Part shown: positions 1 to 10,241 of the stretch, piece by piece
Position numbering within the stretch: position 1 is the first letter of the stretch
Layout of the letters: each line of letters starts with the position of its first letter
Source of the DNA: Pipra filicauda
Taxonomy: Eukaryota; Chordata; Aves; Passeriformes; Pipridae
Length of the DNA: 64,000 bases
Reading direction: 5' to 3'
NCBI RefSeq assembly: GCF_003945595.2
Contig: NW_024104448.1
Span: 10,309 to 74,308, forward strand
The notes under the pieces: model-generated
Told to the model about the DNA's origin: nothing
Databases searched by the model: none
The model's input: the letters and a program-made list of their open reading frames with translations, nothing else
Program-made: the position numbers and the translations under genes

Positions 1-3000
1 GACAAAAGGTGCCACCACAGAAAACTCTTCCTGCCCAAGAAGTGCCCAGCCTGCACCAACTACACCTGAAGCCAAAGCTTCCAGACTTTTTTTCCTGGTG
101 GAAAGAGCTGCTGTTCCCTTTTTCCTGGTGGAAAGAGCTGCTGTTCCCTTTTTTCAGCCCTGCACTGCAATGGCCTGTCCCACCTCCTGGAAAATTGAAT
201 CCAAATGAAGATTCCTGCCAGACAAAGGTGCCACCACAGAAAACACTTCCTGCCCAAGAAGTGCCCAGCCTGCCGCAACTACACCTGAAGCCAAAGCTTC
301 CAGACTTTTTTTCCTTAGGGAAAGAGCTGCTGTTCCCTTTTTTCTGCCCTGTGCTGCAGTGGACAGTCCTACCTCCTGAAAAACTGAATGCAAATGAAGA
401 TTCCTGCCAGACAAAAGGTGCCACCACAGAAAGCTCTTTGCTGCCCAAGAAGTGCCCAGGCTGCCCCACCAACTGCACCTCAAAACCTAAGCTTCCAGAC
501 TCTTTTTCCTGGTGGAAAGAGCTGCTGTTCCCTTTTTTCAGTTCTGTGCTGCAATGGCCAGTCCCACCTTTCGAAAAATTGAATCCAAATGAAGATTCCT
601 GCCAGACAAAAGGTGCCACCACAGAAAGATCTTTGCTGCCCACGAAGTGCCCAGGCTGCCCCAACAACTGCACCTCAAAGCCTCAGCTTCCAGACTTTTT
701 TTCCTGGTGGAAAGAGCTGCTGTTCCCTTTTTTCAGCCCTGCACTGCAATGGCCGATCCCACCTCCTGAGAAATAGAATCCAAATGAAGATTCCTGCCAG
801 ACAAAAGGTGCCACCACAGAAAACTCTTCCTGCCCAAGAAGTGCGCAGCCTGCACCAACTACACCTGAAGCCAAAGCTTCCAGACTGTTTTTCCTGGTGG
901 AAAGAGCTGGTGTTCCCTTTTTTCAGCCCTGCACTACAATGGCCTGTCCCACCTCCTGAAAAATAGAATCCAAATGAAGATTCCTGCCAGACAAAATATG
1001 CCACCACAGAAAGATCTTTGCTGCCCAAGACGTGCCCAGGCTGCCCAAACAACTGCAGCAGAAGCGAAAGGATCCAGAGATTTTTCCTGAGGGAAAGAGC
1101 TGCTGTTCCCTTTTTTCAGCCCTGCGCTGCAATGGCCGGTCCCACCTCCTGGAAAATTGAATCCAAATGAAGATTCCTGCCAGACAAAAGGTGCCACCAC
1201 AGAAAACTCTTGCTGCCCAAGAAGTGCCCAGCCTGCACTAACTGCACCTCAAAGCCAAAGCTTCCAGACATTTTTTCCTTAGGGAAAGAGCTGCTCTTCC
1301 ATTTTTTCAGTTCTGCGCTGCAATGGCCTGTCCCACCTCCTGGAAAATTGAATCCAAATGAAGATTCCTGCCAGACAAAAGGTGCCACCACAGAAAGGTC
1401 TTGCTGCCCAAGAAGTGCCCAGCCTGCCCCACCAACTGCACCTCAAAGCCTAAGCTTCCAGACTTTTTTTCCTGGTGGAAAGAGCTGCTGTTCCCTTTTT
1501 TCAGCCCTGCACTGCAATGGCCGATCCCACCTCCTGAGAAATAGAATCCAAATGAAGATTCCTGCCAGACAAAAGGTGCCACCACAGAAAACTCTTCCTG
1601 CCCAAGAAGTGCCCAGCCTGCATCCACTACACCTGAAGCCATAGCTTTCGAACTGTTTTTCCTGGTGGAAAGAGCGACTGTTCCCTTTTTTCAGTTCTGA
1701 GTTGCAATGGACTCTCCCACCTTTTGAAAAATTGCATCCAAATGAAGATTCCTGCCAGACAAAAGGTGCCACCACAAAAAGCTCTTTGATGCCCAAGAAG
1801 TGCCCAGGCTGCCCAAACAACTGCACCTCAAACCCTAAGCTTTCGGACTGTTTTTCCTGGTGGAAAGAGCTGCTGTTCCCTTTTTTCAGCCCTGTGGTGC
1901 AGTGGACAGTCCCACTTCCTGAAAAACTGAATGCAAATGAAGATTCCTGCCAGACAAAAGGTGCCACAACAGAAAGCTCTTCCTGCCCAAGAAGTGCCTA
2001 GCCTGCACAAACTACACCTGAAGCCCCAGGTTCCAGACTGTTTTTCCTGGTGGAAAGAGCTGGTGTTCCCTTTTTTCAGCCCTGCAATGCAATGGCCTGT
2101 CCCACCTCCTGAAAAATAGAATCCAAATGAAGATTCCTGCCAGACAAAAATTGCCTCCAGAAAAAGCTCTTTCTGCACAAGGAGTTCCCAGGCTGCCCCA
2201 CCAACTGCACCTGAAGCCAAAGCTTCCAGACTTTTTTTCCTTAGGGAAAGAGCTGCTGTTCCCTTTTTTCAACTCTCCTCTGCAATGGCCTGTCCTACCT
2301 CCTGGAAAATGGATAGCAAATGAAGATTCCTGCCTGACAAAAGGTGCCACCAGAAAAAGCTCTTTCCTGCCCAAGAAGTTCCCAGGCTGCCCCACCAACT
2401 GCACCTGAAGCCAAAGCTTCCAGACTTTTTTTCCTGGTGGAAAGAGCTGCTCTTCCATTTTTTCAGTTCTGCGCTGCAATGGCCTGTCCCACCTCCTGGA
2501 AAATTGAATCCAAATGAAGATTCCTGCCAGACAAAAGGTGCCACCACAGAAAGGTCTTGCTGCCCAAGAAGTGCCCAGTCTGCCCCACCAACTGCACCTG
2601 AAAACCAAAGCTTCGAGATTTTTTTTCCTGGTGGAAAGGGCTGCTGTTCCCTTTTTTCAACTCTCCTCTGCAATGGCCTGTCCTACCTCCTGGAAAATGG
2701 ATAGCAAATGAAGATTCCTGCCAGACAAAAGGTGCCACCAGAAAAAGCTCTTTGCTGCCCAAGGAGTTCCCAGGCTGCCCCACCAACTGCACCTGAAGCC
2801 AAAGCTTCCAGACTTTTTTTCCTGGTGGAAAGAGCTGCTGTTCCCTTTTTTCAGCCCTGCACTGCAATGGCCTGTCCCACCTCCTGGAAAATTGAATCCA
2901 AATGAAGATTCGTGCCAGACAAAAGGTGCAACCACAGAAAACTCTTGCTGCCCAAGAAGTGCCCAGCCTGCACCAACTACACCTGAAGCCAAAGCTTTCG

Positions 3001-5609
3001 AACTGTTTTTCCTGGTGGAAAGAGCTGGTGTTCCCTTTTTTCAGCCCTGCACTGCAATGGCCTGTCCCACCTCCTGAAAAATTTAATCCAAATGAAGATT
3101 CCTGCCAGACAAAATATGCCACAACAGAAAGATCTTTGCTGCCCAAGACGTGCCCAGGCTGCCCAAACTACTGCAGCAGAAGCGAAAGGATCCAGAGATT
3201 TTTCCTGAGGGAAAGAGCTGCTCTTCCATTTTTTCAGCCCTGCACTGCAATGGCCTGTCCCACCTCCTGGAAAATTGAATCCAAATGAAGATTCGTGCCA
3301 GACAAAAGGTGCCACCACAGAAAACTCTTCCTGCCCAAGAAGTGCCCAGCCTGCACCAACTACACCTGAAGCCAAAGCTTCCAGACTTTTTTTCCTGGTG
3401 GAAAGAGCTGCTGTTCCCTTTTTTCAGCCCTGTGGTGCAGTGGACAGTCCCACTTCCTGAAAAACTGAATGCAAATGAAGATTCCTGCCAGACAAAAGGT
3501 GCCACCACAGAAAGCTCTTCCTGCCCTAGAAGTGCCTAGCCTGCACAAACTACACCTGAAGCCCCAGGTTCCAGACTGTTTTTCCTGGTGGAAAGAGCTG
3601 GTGTTCCCTTTTTTCAGCCCTGCACTGCAATGGCCTGTCCCACCTCCCGGAAAATAGAATCCAAATGAAGATTCCTGCCAGACAAAAGGTGCCACCACAG
3701 AAAGCTCTTGCTGCCTAAGAAGTGCCCAGTCTGCCCCAACAACTGCACCTCAAAACCAAAGGTTCCAGACTGTTTTTCCTGGTGGAAAGAGCTGCTGTTC
3801 CCTTTTTTCAGCCCTGCGCTACATTAGCAAGTCCCACCGTTTAAAAGATAGAATCGAAATGAAGATTGCTGCCAGACAAAAGGTGCCACCACAGAAAGAT
3901 CTTTGATTCACAAGACGTGCCCAGGCTGCCCCAACAACTGCACCTCAAAGCCAAAGCTTCCAGACTTTTGTTCCTAATGGAAAGAGCTGCTGTTCCCTTT
4001 TTTCAGCCCTGCAATGCAATGGCTGGTCCCACCTCCTGAAAAATTGCATCCAAATGAAGATTCCTGCCAGACAAAAGGTGCCACCACAGAAAGATCTTTG
4101 CTGCCCAAGAAGTGCCCAGACTGCCCCACCAACTGCACCTCAAAGCCAAAGCTTCCAGATTTTTTTTCCTGGTGGAAAGAGCTGCTGTTCCCTTTTTTCA
4201 GCCCTGCGCTACATTAGCAAGTCCCACCTTTTAAAAAATAGAATCCAAATGAAGATTGCTGCCAGACAAAAGGTGCCACCATAGAAAGGTCTTGATGCCC
4301 AAGAAGTACCCAGTCTGCCCCAACAACTACACTTGAAGCAAAAGCTTCCAGACTGTTTTTCCTGGAGGAAAGGGCTGCTGTTCCCTTTTTTCAGCCCTGC
4401 GCTGCAATGGCCGGTCGCACCTCCTGAAAAACTGAAAGCAAATGAAGATTCCTGCCTGACAAAAGGTGAAACCACAGAAAGATCTTTGCTGCACAAGAAG
4501 TGCCCAGGCTCCCCCAACAACTGTACGTGAAACCAAAGCTTCCAGACTTTTTTTCCTGGTGGAAAGAGCTGCTGTTCCCTTTTTTCAACTCTCCTCTGCA
4601 ATGGCCTGTCCTACCTCCTGGAAAATTGAAAGCAAATGAAGATTCCTGCCTGACAAAAGGTGCCACCAGAAAAAGCTCTTTGATGCCCAAGAAGTGCCCA
4701 GGCTGCCCCACCAACTGCACCTGAAGCCAAAGCTTCCAGACTTTTTTTCCTTAGGGAAAGAGCTGCTGTTCCCTTTTTTAAGCCCTGCGCTGCAATGGCC
4801 TGTCCCACCTCCTGGAAAATTTACTCCAAATGAAGATTCGTGCCAGACAGAAGGTGCCACCACAGAAAGATCTTTGCTGCCCAAGAAGTGCCCAGCCTGT
4901 ACCAACTACACCTGAAGCCAAAGCTTCCAGACTTTTTCCTGGTGGAAAGAGCTGCTGTTTCCTTTTTTCAGCCTTGTGGTGCAGTGGACAGTCCCACCTC
5001 CTGAAAAACTGAATGCAAATGAAGATTCCTGCCAGACAAAAGGTGCCACCCCAGAAAGATCTTTGCTGCCCAAGAAGTGCCCAGACTGCCCCACCAACTG
5101 CACCTCAAAGCCTAAGCTTCCAGATTTTTTTTCCTGGTGGAAAGAGCTGCTGTTCCCTTTTTCAGCCCTGTGCTGCAGTGGCCTGTCTCAACTTTTTAAA
5201 AAATTGAAAGTAAATGACGATTCCTGCCAGACAAAAGCTGCCACCACAGAAAGCTCTTTGCTGCCCAAGAAGTGCCCAGGCTCCCCCACCAACTACACCT
5301 GAAGCCAAAGGATCCAGACTTTCTTGCCTGGAGGAAAGGGCTGTTTTTCCTTTTTTGTCAGCCCTGCTCTGCAATGGCCAAAGTAGATCCAAAAATTGAA
5401 TGCAAATGAAGATTGTTGCCAGATAAAAGGTGCCGCCACAGAAGCTCTTGCTGCCCAAGAAGTGCCCAGGCTGTTGCACCAACTGCCCCTCAAAGCGAAA
5501 GCATACAGGCTTTCTTTTTTGGGATAAAGGCTGTTGTTTGTTTCTTTTCGGAACCCTGCACTCGTCTCCGAAAATTGAAGGCAAACGACACTTTATCCCA
5601 AAGATGAGG
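1..5609 (+). repeat. ~192-bp satellite array, left arm
   Basis: About 29 head-to-tail monomers, most 190-195 bp. Each carries the landmarks GACAAAAGGTGCCACCACAG, GCCCAAGAAGTGCCCAG, a HindIII site in CCAAAGCTTCCAGAC, the tract TTCCTGGTGGAAAGAGCTG, and a GAATCCAAATGAAGATT end. Monomers differ by scattered substitutions. A sub-class replaces the HindIII-bearing part with AGCAGAAGCGAAAGGATCC (about 1050-1080 and 3170-3200). The last monomer (about 5420-5609) is strongly diverged and borders module M. The array shows open frames on both strands because the monomer has few stops; these are not genes. A zebra finch satellite of about 191 bp is known, but length alone does not establish identity. Confidence 0.95.
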
Positions 5610-6287
5610 TGCCCAATCCATGCGTCCCTTGATGCTCTCCCAGTGCCACATCAGGATCCTGTGCAGCAACAAGTGCTGCGTTGTCTCCTATGGCAAAAGC
5701 AGGTGTTCCCGACTCCAGGGCTCTTCCCCGATCCAGTATGGCAAGAGCAGGGGACGGAGTATCTCGGCACCTCAGTTACTTCTGGCAAGAGACTCCATCC
5801 CTCCCAGAGCCTTTGGGAGACCTGCCGGAGTCACACACAGGAGCCCCTCTGGCCAGGTCTCCCTGCTGCCGGGGAGGGGCGGGGAAGAGCAGAGCCCGCT
5901 CCTCGCCGAGGATGCACATGGCAGCAAAAGGCTGCGGGTAGGAGTGGGAGCCCAGGCCATTGCCGTCTAAGATTCCCAGGAGCAGGTGGCCCAGCAGCTC
6001 CTGTCCCCAAGACACTGGTTCTGAAACCACGGCTCCCGGGAAGCTGCGGCTTTGCCGGAGGAGAAGATCCTTTCTGTGGTGCTGGACAAGATCGTCCAGT
6101 GACGAAGGCAAGTGTTTCCAACTCCAGGGCTGTCTCTTGAGCCGCTTCTAGAGTAGAATATCAGGGAATATCTCCGCATCTCTGTTCCTTCCTGCGATAG
6201 CCTCCATCCCTTCCCCAAGCTCTGGCAGTCCTGGTGGACTGCAGACAGATTAGCCTCTGCCTAAGGGGCAAAATCCAGCCTATACGG
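5610..6287 (+). repeat. Module M, copy 1 (0.68-kb low-copy segment)
   Basis: GC-rich segment found five times in the window: here and at 24234-24918 in +, and at 44591-45287, 51649-52335 and 56347-57035 in -. It always lies between the diverged end of a satellite array and the LTR-S insertion. The copies look nearly identical by eye. Long open frames run on both strands but none resembles a family I recognise. It contains an imperfect internal repeat: about 5690-5830 and about 6107-6240 share the order GCAAG/GCAAAAG, GACTCCAGGGCT, AGAGTA/GGAGTATC, CTCCATCCCT. It could be a processed exon fragment or an old element. Function unknown. Confidence 0.85.
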
Positions 6288-7291
6288 TGTAAGGGGGATA
6301 CTTTTGAATTAGATGATCAATGGAGCATAGAGGCGTGAGAACGGAATCATATTAGGATGTGAAACCAGCTAGAGTATGGTACAATGTAACTTATGGCACA
6401 AGCTAATTGTAAGGTCCATTGTGCTTTTTAACAAGTCAGCTTGTAAGGTCCATTGTGCTTTTTAGCAAGTCAGCTTGATATCCCCTATTATCAGAGCTGA
6501 GTTCTTCCTTGGTTTTGCTACATATTGCAAGATAGATACATCTACCCTTGAAACACAATGGTAGAGGTCATCCATAGGGGTGAGAAAGATGATGATGGGC
6601 GGAAGATTATGTGGGCAGGGGTCGCTGGCCCCTTACCCTACAAGTAGGGCATGCGCAGGCTGTTGCCATTAGGTAATGATTAGGCGGGGTTTGGCTGCCA
6701 TTCAGGCATCCCCTTATACTACGTACTGGCCCTACGTAGTGTAATGTGGAACTGATAAAAATGGGGTGTCGGAGCTGCTGAGTCGAGCGATGCTCATTAT
6801 TCTACCACCGAGACTGTGTTGCTCCGCGGGGACGCCCGCTAAGCACGGGCACCGACCAGCTGCTGCAGATCCTGACAGCCCTGGCCTGTCTGTGTGGGTA
6901 AGCACAGTTTGATAGGAAGCAACTGAGAGAACAAACTTTTTAATATCCTTTTAGTGTTCCTTTAACTCCCCTTTTATGTTTATAGTCTTTTTTTTTCCCT
7001 TTAGTTTCCCTTTTTACTAACCAATATCGTGTTATCCATAATATTGTGTTAAGATCCTTATTTTGTTTCCCCTTTTTCACTAGTTAATACTGTATTAAAT
7101 GCTGTTTGTAGTGTTTGTTTTAATGCCACCCGATAAGGTAGTTATTTTGTATCCTTTTTTAGTTTTTAATTCCTCTTGCTAAGTTTATTACTATTATTAT
7201 TATTCTCACTGTAATAAAAGATATTTTGTGTGCTTGAGTATTTTTTGGCACTTGTCTTTATTCCGGACACGTATCCGAACGTACTGCTACA
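6288..7291 (+). mobile_element. Solo LTR of the LTR-S family, copy 1
   Basis: Begins TGTAAGGGGGATAC and ends GTACTGCTACA, so it has TG...CA termini. It is flanked by a perfect 5-bp target duplication TACGG (6283-6287 and 7292-7296). The same LTR bounds the provirus at 37788-44590, which defines the family. Visible signals are a TATA-like GATAAAAAT (6754-6762), a poly(A) signal AATAAA (7213-7218) and a consensus 5' splice site GTAAGC at 6898. If transcription starts just after the TATA and ends after the AATAAA, the R region would be about 450 nt, unusually long. U3 carries a ~33-bp direct repeat in two copies (6410-6476). Confidence 0.9.
6718..6762 (+). promoter_or_regulatory. LTR-S core promoter: 8-bp dyad plus TATA
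   Basis: A perfect inverted repeat ACTACGTA / TACGTAGT with a 7-base loop (6718-6740) lies about 13 bases upstream of GATAAAAAT. The arms contain the ACGT core favoured by bZIP factors. The dyad is retained in every LTR-S copy in the window. A promoter role is inferred from position in the LTR. Confidence 0.5.
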
Positions 7292-7327
7292 TACGGCAAG
7301 GACTTCCAGTAGTTCAGTTTTGAGCCA

Positions 7328-7333
7328 GTAGGG
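7328..7333. repeat. 6-bp target-site duplication of the intact provirus
   Basis: GTAGGG here is repeated at 15969-15974 on the other side of the provirus. The unoccupied site is visible at 25924-25929 in the second copy of the same duplicated unit, where CCAGTAGGGCACTGCAG runs uninterrupted. Six-base duplications are typical of alpha- and betaretroviral integrases. Confidence 0.95.
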
Positions 7334-7703
7334 TGTTGTGGACGACGGGATATCAATTTACACGACCACACAATTGATCATGAACTATCCAACTTTGTTG
7401 CTACGTGCTCTGTGCTTATAAAGGTTACAAATTAGCTTCATACATATTACAAAAACTAAGCTCATCATTGGCTTCTAATTACCTAAGTTATATTTGCGCA
7501 AATGCTGTTTCTTTAATCTTCTCATTGTTACTTGTTTGCTATTTGCTCAGCTTTCCCATCCGCTATATTCTTTTCTTCTGTCACGTACCCAGTTTCTCAA
7601 ACACAGTGACCTTCTAATAGTTTTCTCTTACCGTGGGACCAGAGCTATAGCGTCTCTCTCATGTCCCCTTTCTATCAACCATGTTTCTGCAATACTTTCC
7701 ACA
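7334..7703 (-). repeat. 3' LTR of the intact provirus
   Basis: Read on the minus strand it starts TGTGGAAAGTATTGC and ends CCACAACA. It follows a purine tract AAAGAAAACGGGGGAAG (7704-7720), the expected plus-strand primer site. A TATA box CTTTATAAG lies at 7415-7423. The poly(A) hexamer at the position of AATAAA in the 5' LTR is AACAAA here (7394-7399). The env frame overlaps the first 76 bases of the LTR. Confidence 0.95.
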
Positions 7704-8998
7704 CTTCCCCCGTTTTCTTTAGACAGTGATAAAAATACATCATTCATTGCCTTCGTTAGCATGTTCTGTATACACTTAAAAATACAAGGAACGATGCATA
7801 AAGCAGCTAACAATATCAGCAAAAGTGAAATAGCTTGTTTAGCGATCTCAGCAAGCCATGGTCCTAAACCTAACTTTGCTAACCATTCTCTGATAGGATT
7901 CTTTTGGATTTTAAAGTCATTCAAATGACCTTGCATTTCTTTTAGTTTTTGGTAGATGGACTGAGAGTGATCAGAAAGATTCATACAACACATGCCTTCA
8001 AATTCTTCACATCCATGTCCCTGAGCCAGCAATAGAAAATCTATAGCTGCTCTGTTCTGTAAAACAGCATGTCTTATTTCATCAAAGTCATGAGCCAATT
8101 CTCCTAGAATTCTCGAGGTTCTATTCATTTGATCCCTTGCCCAACAAGCTGTTCTTTGGACAAGAACTAGACTCTTTTTTGCTCCAACAGGGGCAAATAG
8201 AGATGCAAAGAAGTTTGCCATAGGTGACCAAAATTTAATGGGTTGGTTTTCTACTGATTTACAATACTTATCAAATTCAGTGTCTCGTTTGTTCCGAATA
8301 TTTCTCCTTTTCAACTGCGTTATTTGTCTCATAGTGGGTGTAAACATAGTCAATTTTCCCAAGTAACATGGTCCACCAATGGGGTATTTAGGAATGCCAG
8401 ACCATGCTCTATTGCCACAAATTAAGAAATAACCAGGTGGTAAGTATTTTGGCTTTGTCACACTAACTGACACATTTTTGACATCACCTTGGCACCAGGT
8501 TACTATATCATATGGAGGATTCTGTGCTGTTATATTTGTAGTGGATACATTCCCAATTGTTTGTTGCCATTGTAGAAAGGTCTTTTCCTTATTCATATTG
8601 AGTCTAAAGCAAGAGTCATTTCCATATACAGCTCCAAATAATTGTAACTTACTGGGGCTATCTGTCATGGTCTTGTTTAGACTAGCCACTAACAAAAGAG
8701 ATGTCATGCCTTTGGTGCTGTTTGTGCATTCTTTTGTTACATTGCAGGTTATTTCTACCTTGGTTTTGTTATAATTAGAGCCAATCCATTCTGCAAAATC
8801 ATTTGTATCAAGGTAAGGAATGCCAATTAGACACGTTTGAAAAGGATCTGACGCTGAGGCTAAACTTAAACAGAAGTCCAATTGACCTGTTTGGTTGGCA
8901 AATGTTACCCAAATGTTTTCTCTGGGCCCTACAGGGATGCTGGGATGTCCTTGTGTTATCAGGATTATTTTCAAAATCCAAAACCATAAAGAAATCAT
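7628..8998 (-). CDS. env: Env glycoprotein, alpharetrovirus-like, open frame
   Basis: A 456-aa envelope precursor. Residues 1-17 look like a signal peptide. The surface subunit is short (to about residue 238) and has about nine N-glycosylation sequons. A furin-type site RNKR ends at 238. The transmembrane subunit has the hallmark CX6CC motif at 330-338 (C330, C337, C338), linked in gamma- and alpha-type Envs to a covalent surface-transmembrane bond. A membrane anchor lies at about 388-410, followed by a cysteine-containing tail. The N-terminal region has the spacing seen in alpharetroviral surface proteins, with CLSL and CLIGIP motifs at 43-61. The ATG overlaps the stop of accessory copy B as TAATG. 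Env is normally made from a spliced RNA; I did not locate the acceptor. Receptor use and fusion competence cannot be judged. Confidence 0.9.
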   Translation of the reverse strand: MISLWFWILKIILITQGHPSIPVGPRENIWVTFANQTGQLDFCLSLASASDPFQTCLIGIPYLDTNDFAEWIGSNYNKTKVEITCNVTKECTNSTKGMTSLLLVASLNKTMTDSPSKLQLFGAVYGNDSCFRLNMNKEKTFLQWQQTIGNVSTTNITAQNPPYDIVTWCQGDVKNVSVSVTKPKYLPPGYFLICGNRAWSGIPKYPIGGPCYLGKLTMFTPTMRQITQLKRRNIRNKRDTEFDKYCKSVENQPIKFWSPMANFFASLFAPVGAKKSLVLVQRTACWARDQMNRTSRILGELAHDFDEIRHAVLQNRAAIDFLLLAQGHGCEEFEGMCCMNLSDHSQSIYQKLKEMQGHLNDFKIQKNPIREWLAKLGLGPWLAEIAKQAISLLLILLAALCIVPCIFKCIQNMLTKAMNDVFLSLSKENGGSVESIAETWLIERGHERDAIALVPR

Positions 8999-9613
8999 TA
9001 TCTTTGACCATGTGCCTCTATACAGTAATCTAGATATTGTTGTGGATCGCCTTCAAAGGGACCACCAGGGTATATTGTTATTAAAGGTGTGTCCTTCTGA
9101 CACCTGCTTGCTATTATTTCTGTACCTTTGATTATACTCAATCTTTTTATAATATAATTAGTGTCCCAGCGCAAACCAGCTAATATTCCTTGTTCTTCAG
9201 TTTCAAATAATTGTAATGCTTCAGCTATTGGCAAACCTGTTGTTTGCTCTAATTTACGTATATATGACTGTAATGATAATGTGAAAGAACACTTTCTGCA
9301 CCAAATACCAAACAAATTAATTTGTCCAAGCCATCAAACTGCTTCCACAAGTTTTACATCTAAAAGCAATCAAGGCCAAGCAATCTGGCTCTTTGCATGC
9401 TAAGCAATACTCTATACCAAAGTCTCTTAATGAAAAATAATACAGCAAATTCAGCAATTGGACATACTCCTCATAATTATTACACTGTTGAATCTTTAAT
9501 TGTATGTCTTTGGGTAACCCTTTAATTTCATCCAATTGTGGTAGAAGCAACAGACGAATTTCTTCCTCTAGTCTTTCTCTTCCTGTCTCTGTTATGGTTG
9601 GAACTCGGAACAT
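8998..9613 (-). pseudogene. Accessory ORF copy B, broken
   Basis: The second of two tandem copies of a cysteine-rich ORF between pol and env. It starts MFRVPTITE and aligns along its length with copy A. It is split into two frames: the first half stops at about 9317 and the second half runs 9315-8998. Relative to copy A there is one extra base near 9330, and a tryptophan position reads as a stop in the shifted frame. CxxC pairs CLAC and CKTC lie in the first half and CRKC in the second, matching copy A. It overlaps the end of copy A by 86 nt, exactly as copy A overlaps pol. The stop overlaps the env start codon. Function unknown. Confidence 0.8.
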
Positions 9614-10241
9614 TCACAGTAGTTTGAATACTGCGATTATATTTCTTGACACAAAGGTCTAAATATTTCTGTGGATTCCCTTGAAAAGGTTCATCAGGTA
9701 TTATAACTGTTAAGGGTGTTCTTTTCCGACAACGGGCAGCTATTATCTTAATGCCTCTTATGATGTCTATGCGCCTGATAATATATTTTGTGTCCCAACG
9801 TAAATATGCTAAAGTTTTTTGCTCATAACTTTCAAATAGTTGCAAAGCTGTTTCTAGTGGCAAACCAGTGGTTTGTTGTAATTCGTGTTGCCACGTCTCC
9901 AAGAATGATACAAATGCACAAAGTTTACACCAGATACCCGATAGATTATATTGTTCTATCCACCACTTATTTCCACAAGTACGGCACTTAATAGCAACCC
10001 AAGCTAAGCATCCTAATTCTTTACAAGCAAAACAATGCCAAATTCCAAAGTCTCTCAGCGTAAAGCGATATAGTGCACCTAATAAAAGAATATAAGATTC
10101 ATAAGTATCACAATGCTGTATCTGTGATTGTATATCTTTAGGCAGTCTTTTTATCTCACGTAACTGTGGCAGCAACAGAAGATTGATCTTCGTCACGAGC
10201 CGTCTCTTTTCCGCTTCTGTTGCCACTGGAGCTCGGAACAT
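9528..10241 (-). CDS. Accessory ORF copy A, cysteine-rich, unknown function
   Basis: A 237-aa frame starting at MFRAPVATE. The frame is open to an earlier ATG at 10301, but I chose 10241 because copy B starts at the equivalent residue. It has three CxxC pairs (70-73, 86-89, 105-108) plus C44 and C78, which suggests a zinc-binding fold. An alpha-helical, leucine-rich N-terminus and a conserved RWDTKYII block near 148 follow the same order in copy B. The last ~27 residues are basic (RKRKTRGR) and arise because the duplication copied the end of pol into this frame. It overlaps pol by 86 nt in another frame. I see no signal peptide or membrane helix. No family assignment; its position resembles that of retroviral accessory genes. 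Confidence 0.75.
   Translation of the reverse strand: MFRAPVATEAEKRRLVTKINLLLLPQLREIKRLPKDIQSQIQHCDTYESYILLLGALYRFTLRDFGIWHCFACKELGCLAWVAIKCRTCGNKWWIEQYNLSGIWCKLCAFVSFLETWQHELQQTTGLPLETALQLFESYEQKTLAYLRWDTKYIIRRIDIIRGIKIIAARCRKRTPLTVIIPDEPFQGNPQKYLDLCVKKYNRSIQTTVNVPSSNHNRDRKRKTRGRNSSVASTTIG

Noticed and set aside
1..5580. Many overlapping open frames of 60-275 codons on both strands, cysteine- and proline-rich
   Set aside because: They follow the satellite period, exist on both strands, share no start or end signals, and recur in all arrays. They reflect a stop-poor monomer, not genes.
1..5609. CRISPR-like array of regular repeats
   Set aside because: The units are contiguous ~192-bp satellite monomers without unique spacers, in a eukaryotic genome.
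5620..5970. Module M frames (116, 178 and 236 codons) as a host gene
   Set aside because: No recognisable domain, open frames on both strands, and copies differ by stop-creating and frame-changing sites. Kept as a repeat of unknown origin.
9528..10241. Assigning the accessory ORF to papillomavirus E6-like or other zinc proteins
   Set aside because: Only the presence of CxxC pairs is shared. The spacing (12 and 15 residues between pairs) does not match E6, and no alignment could be run.
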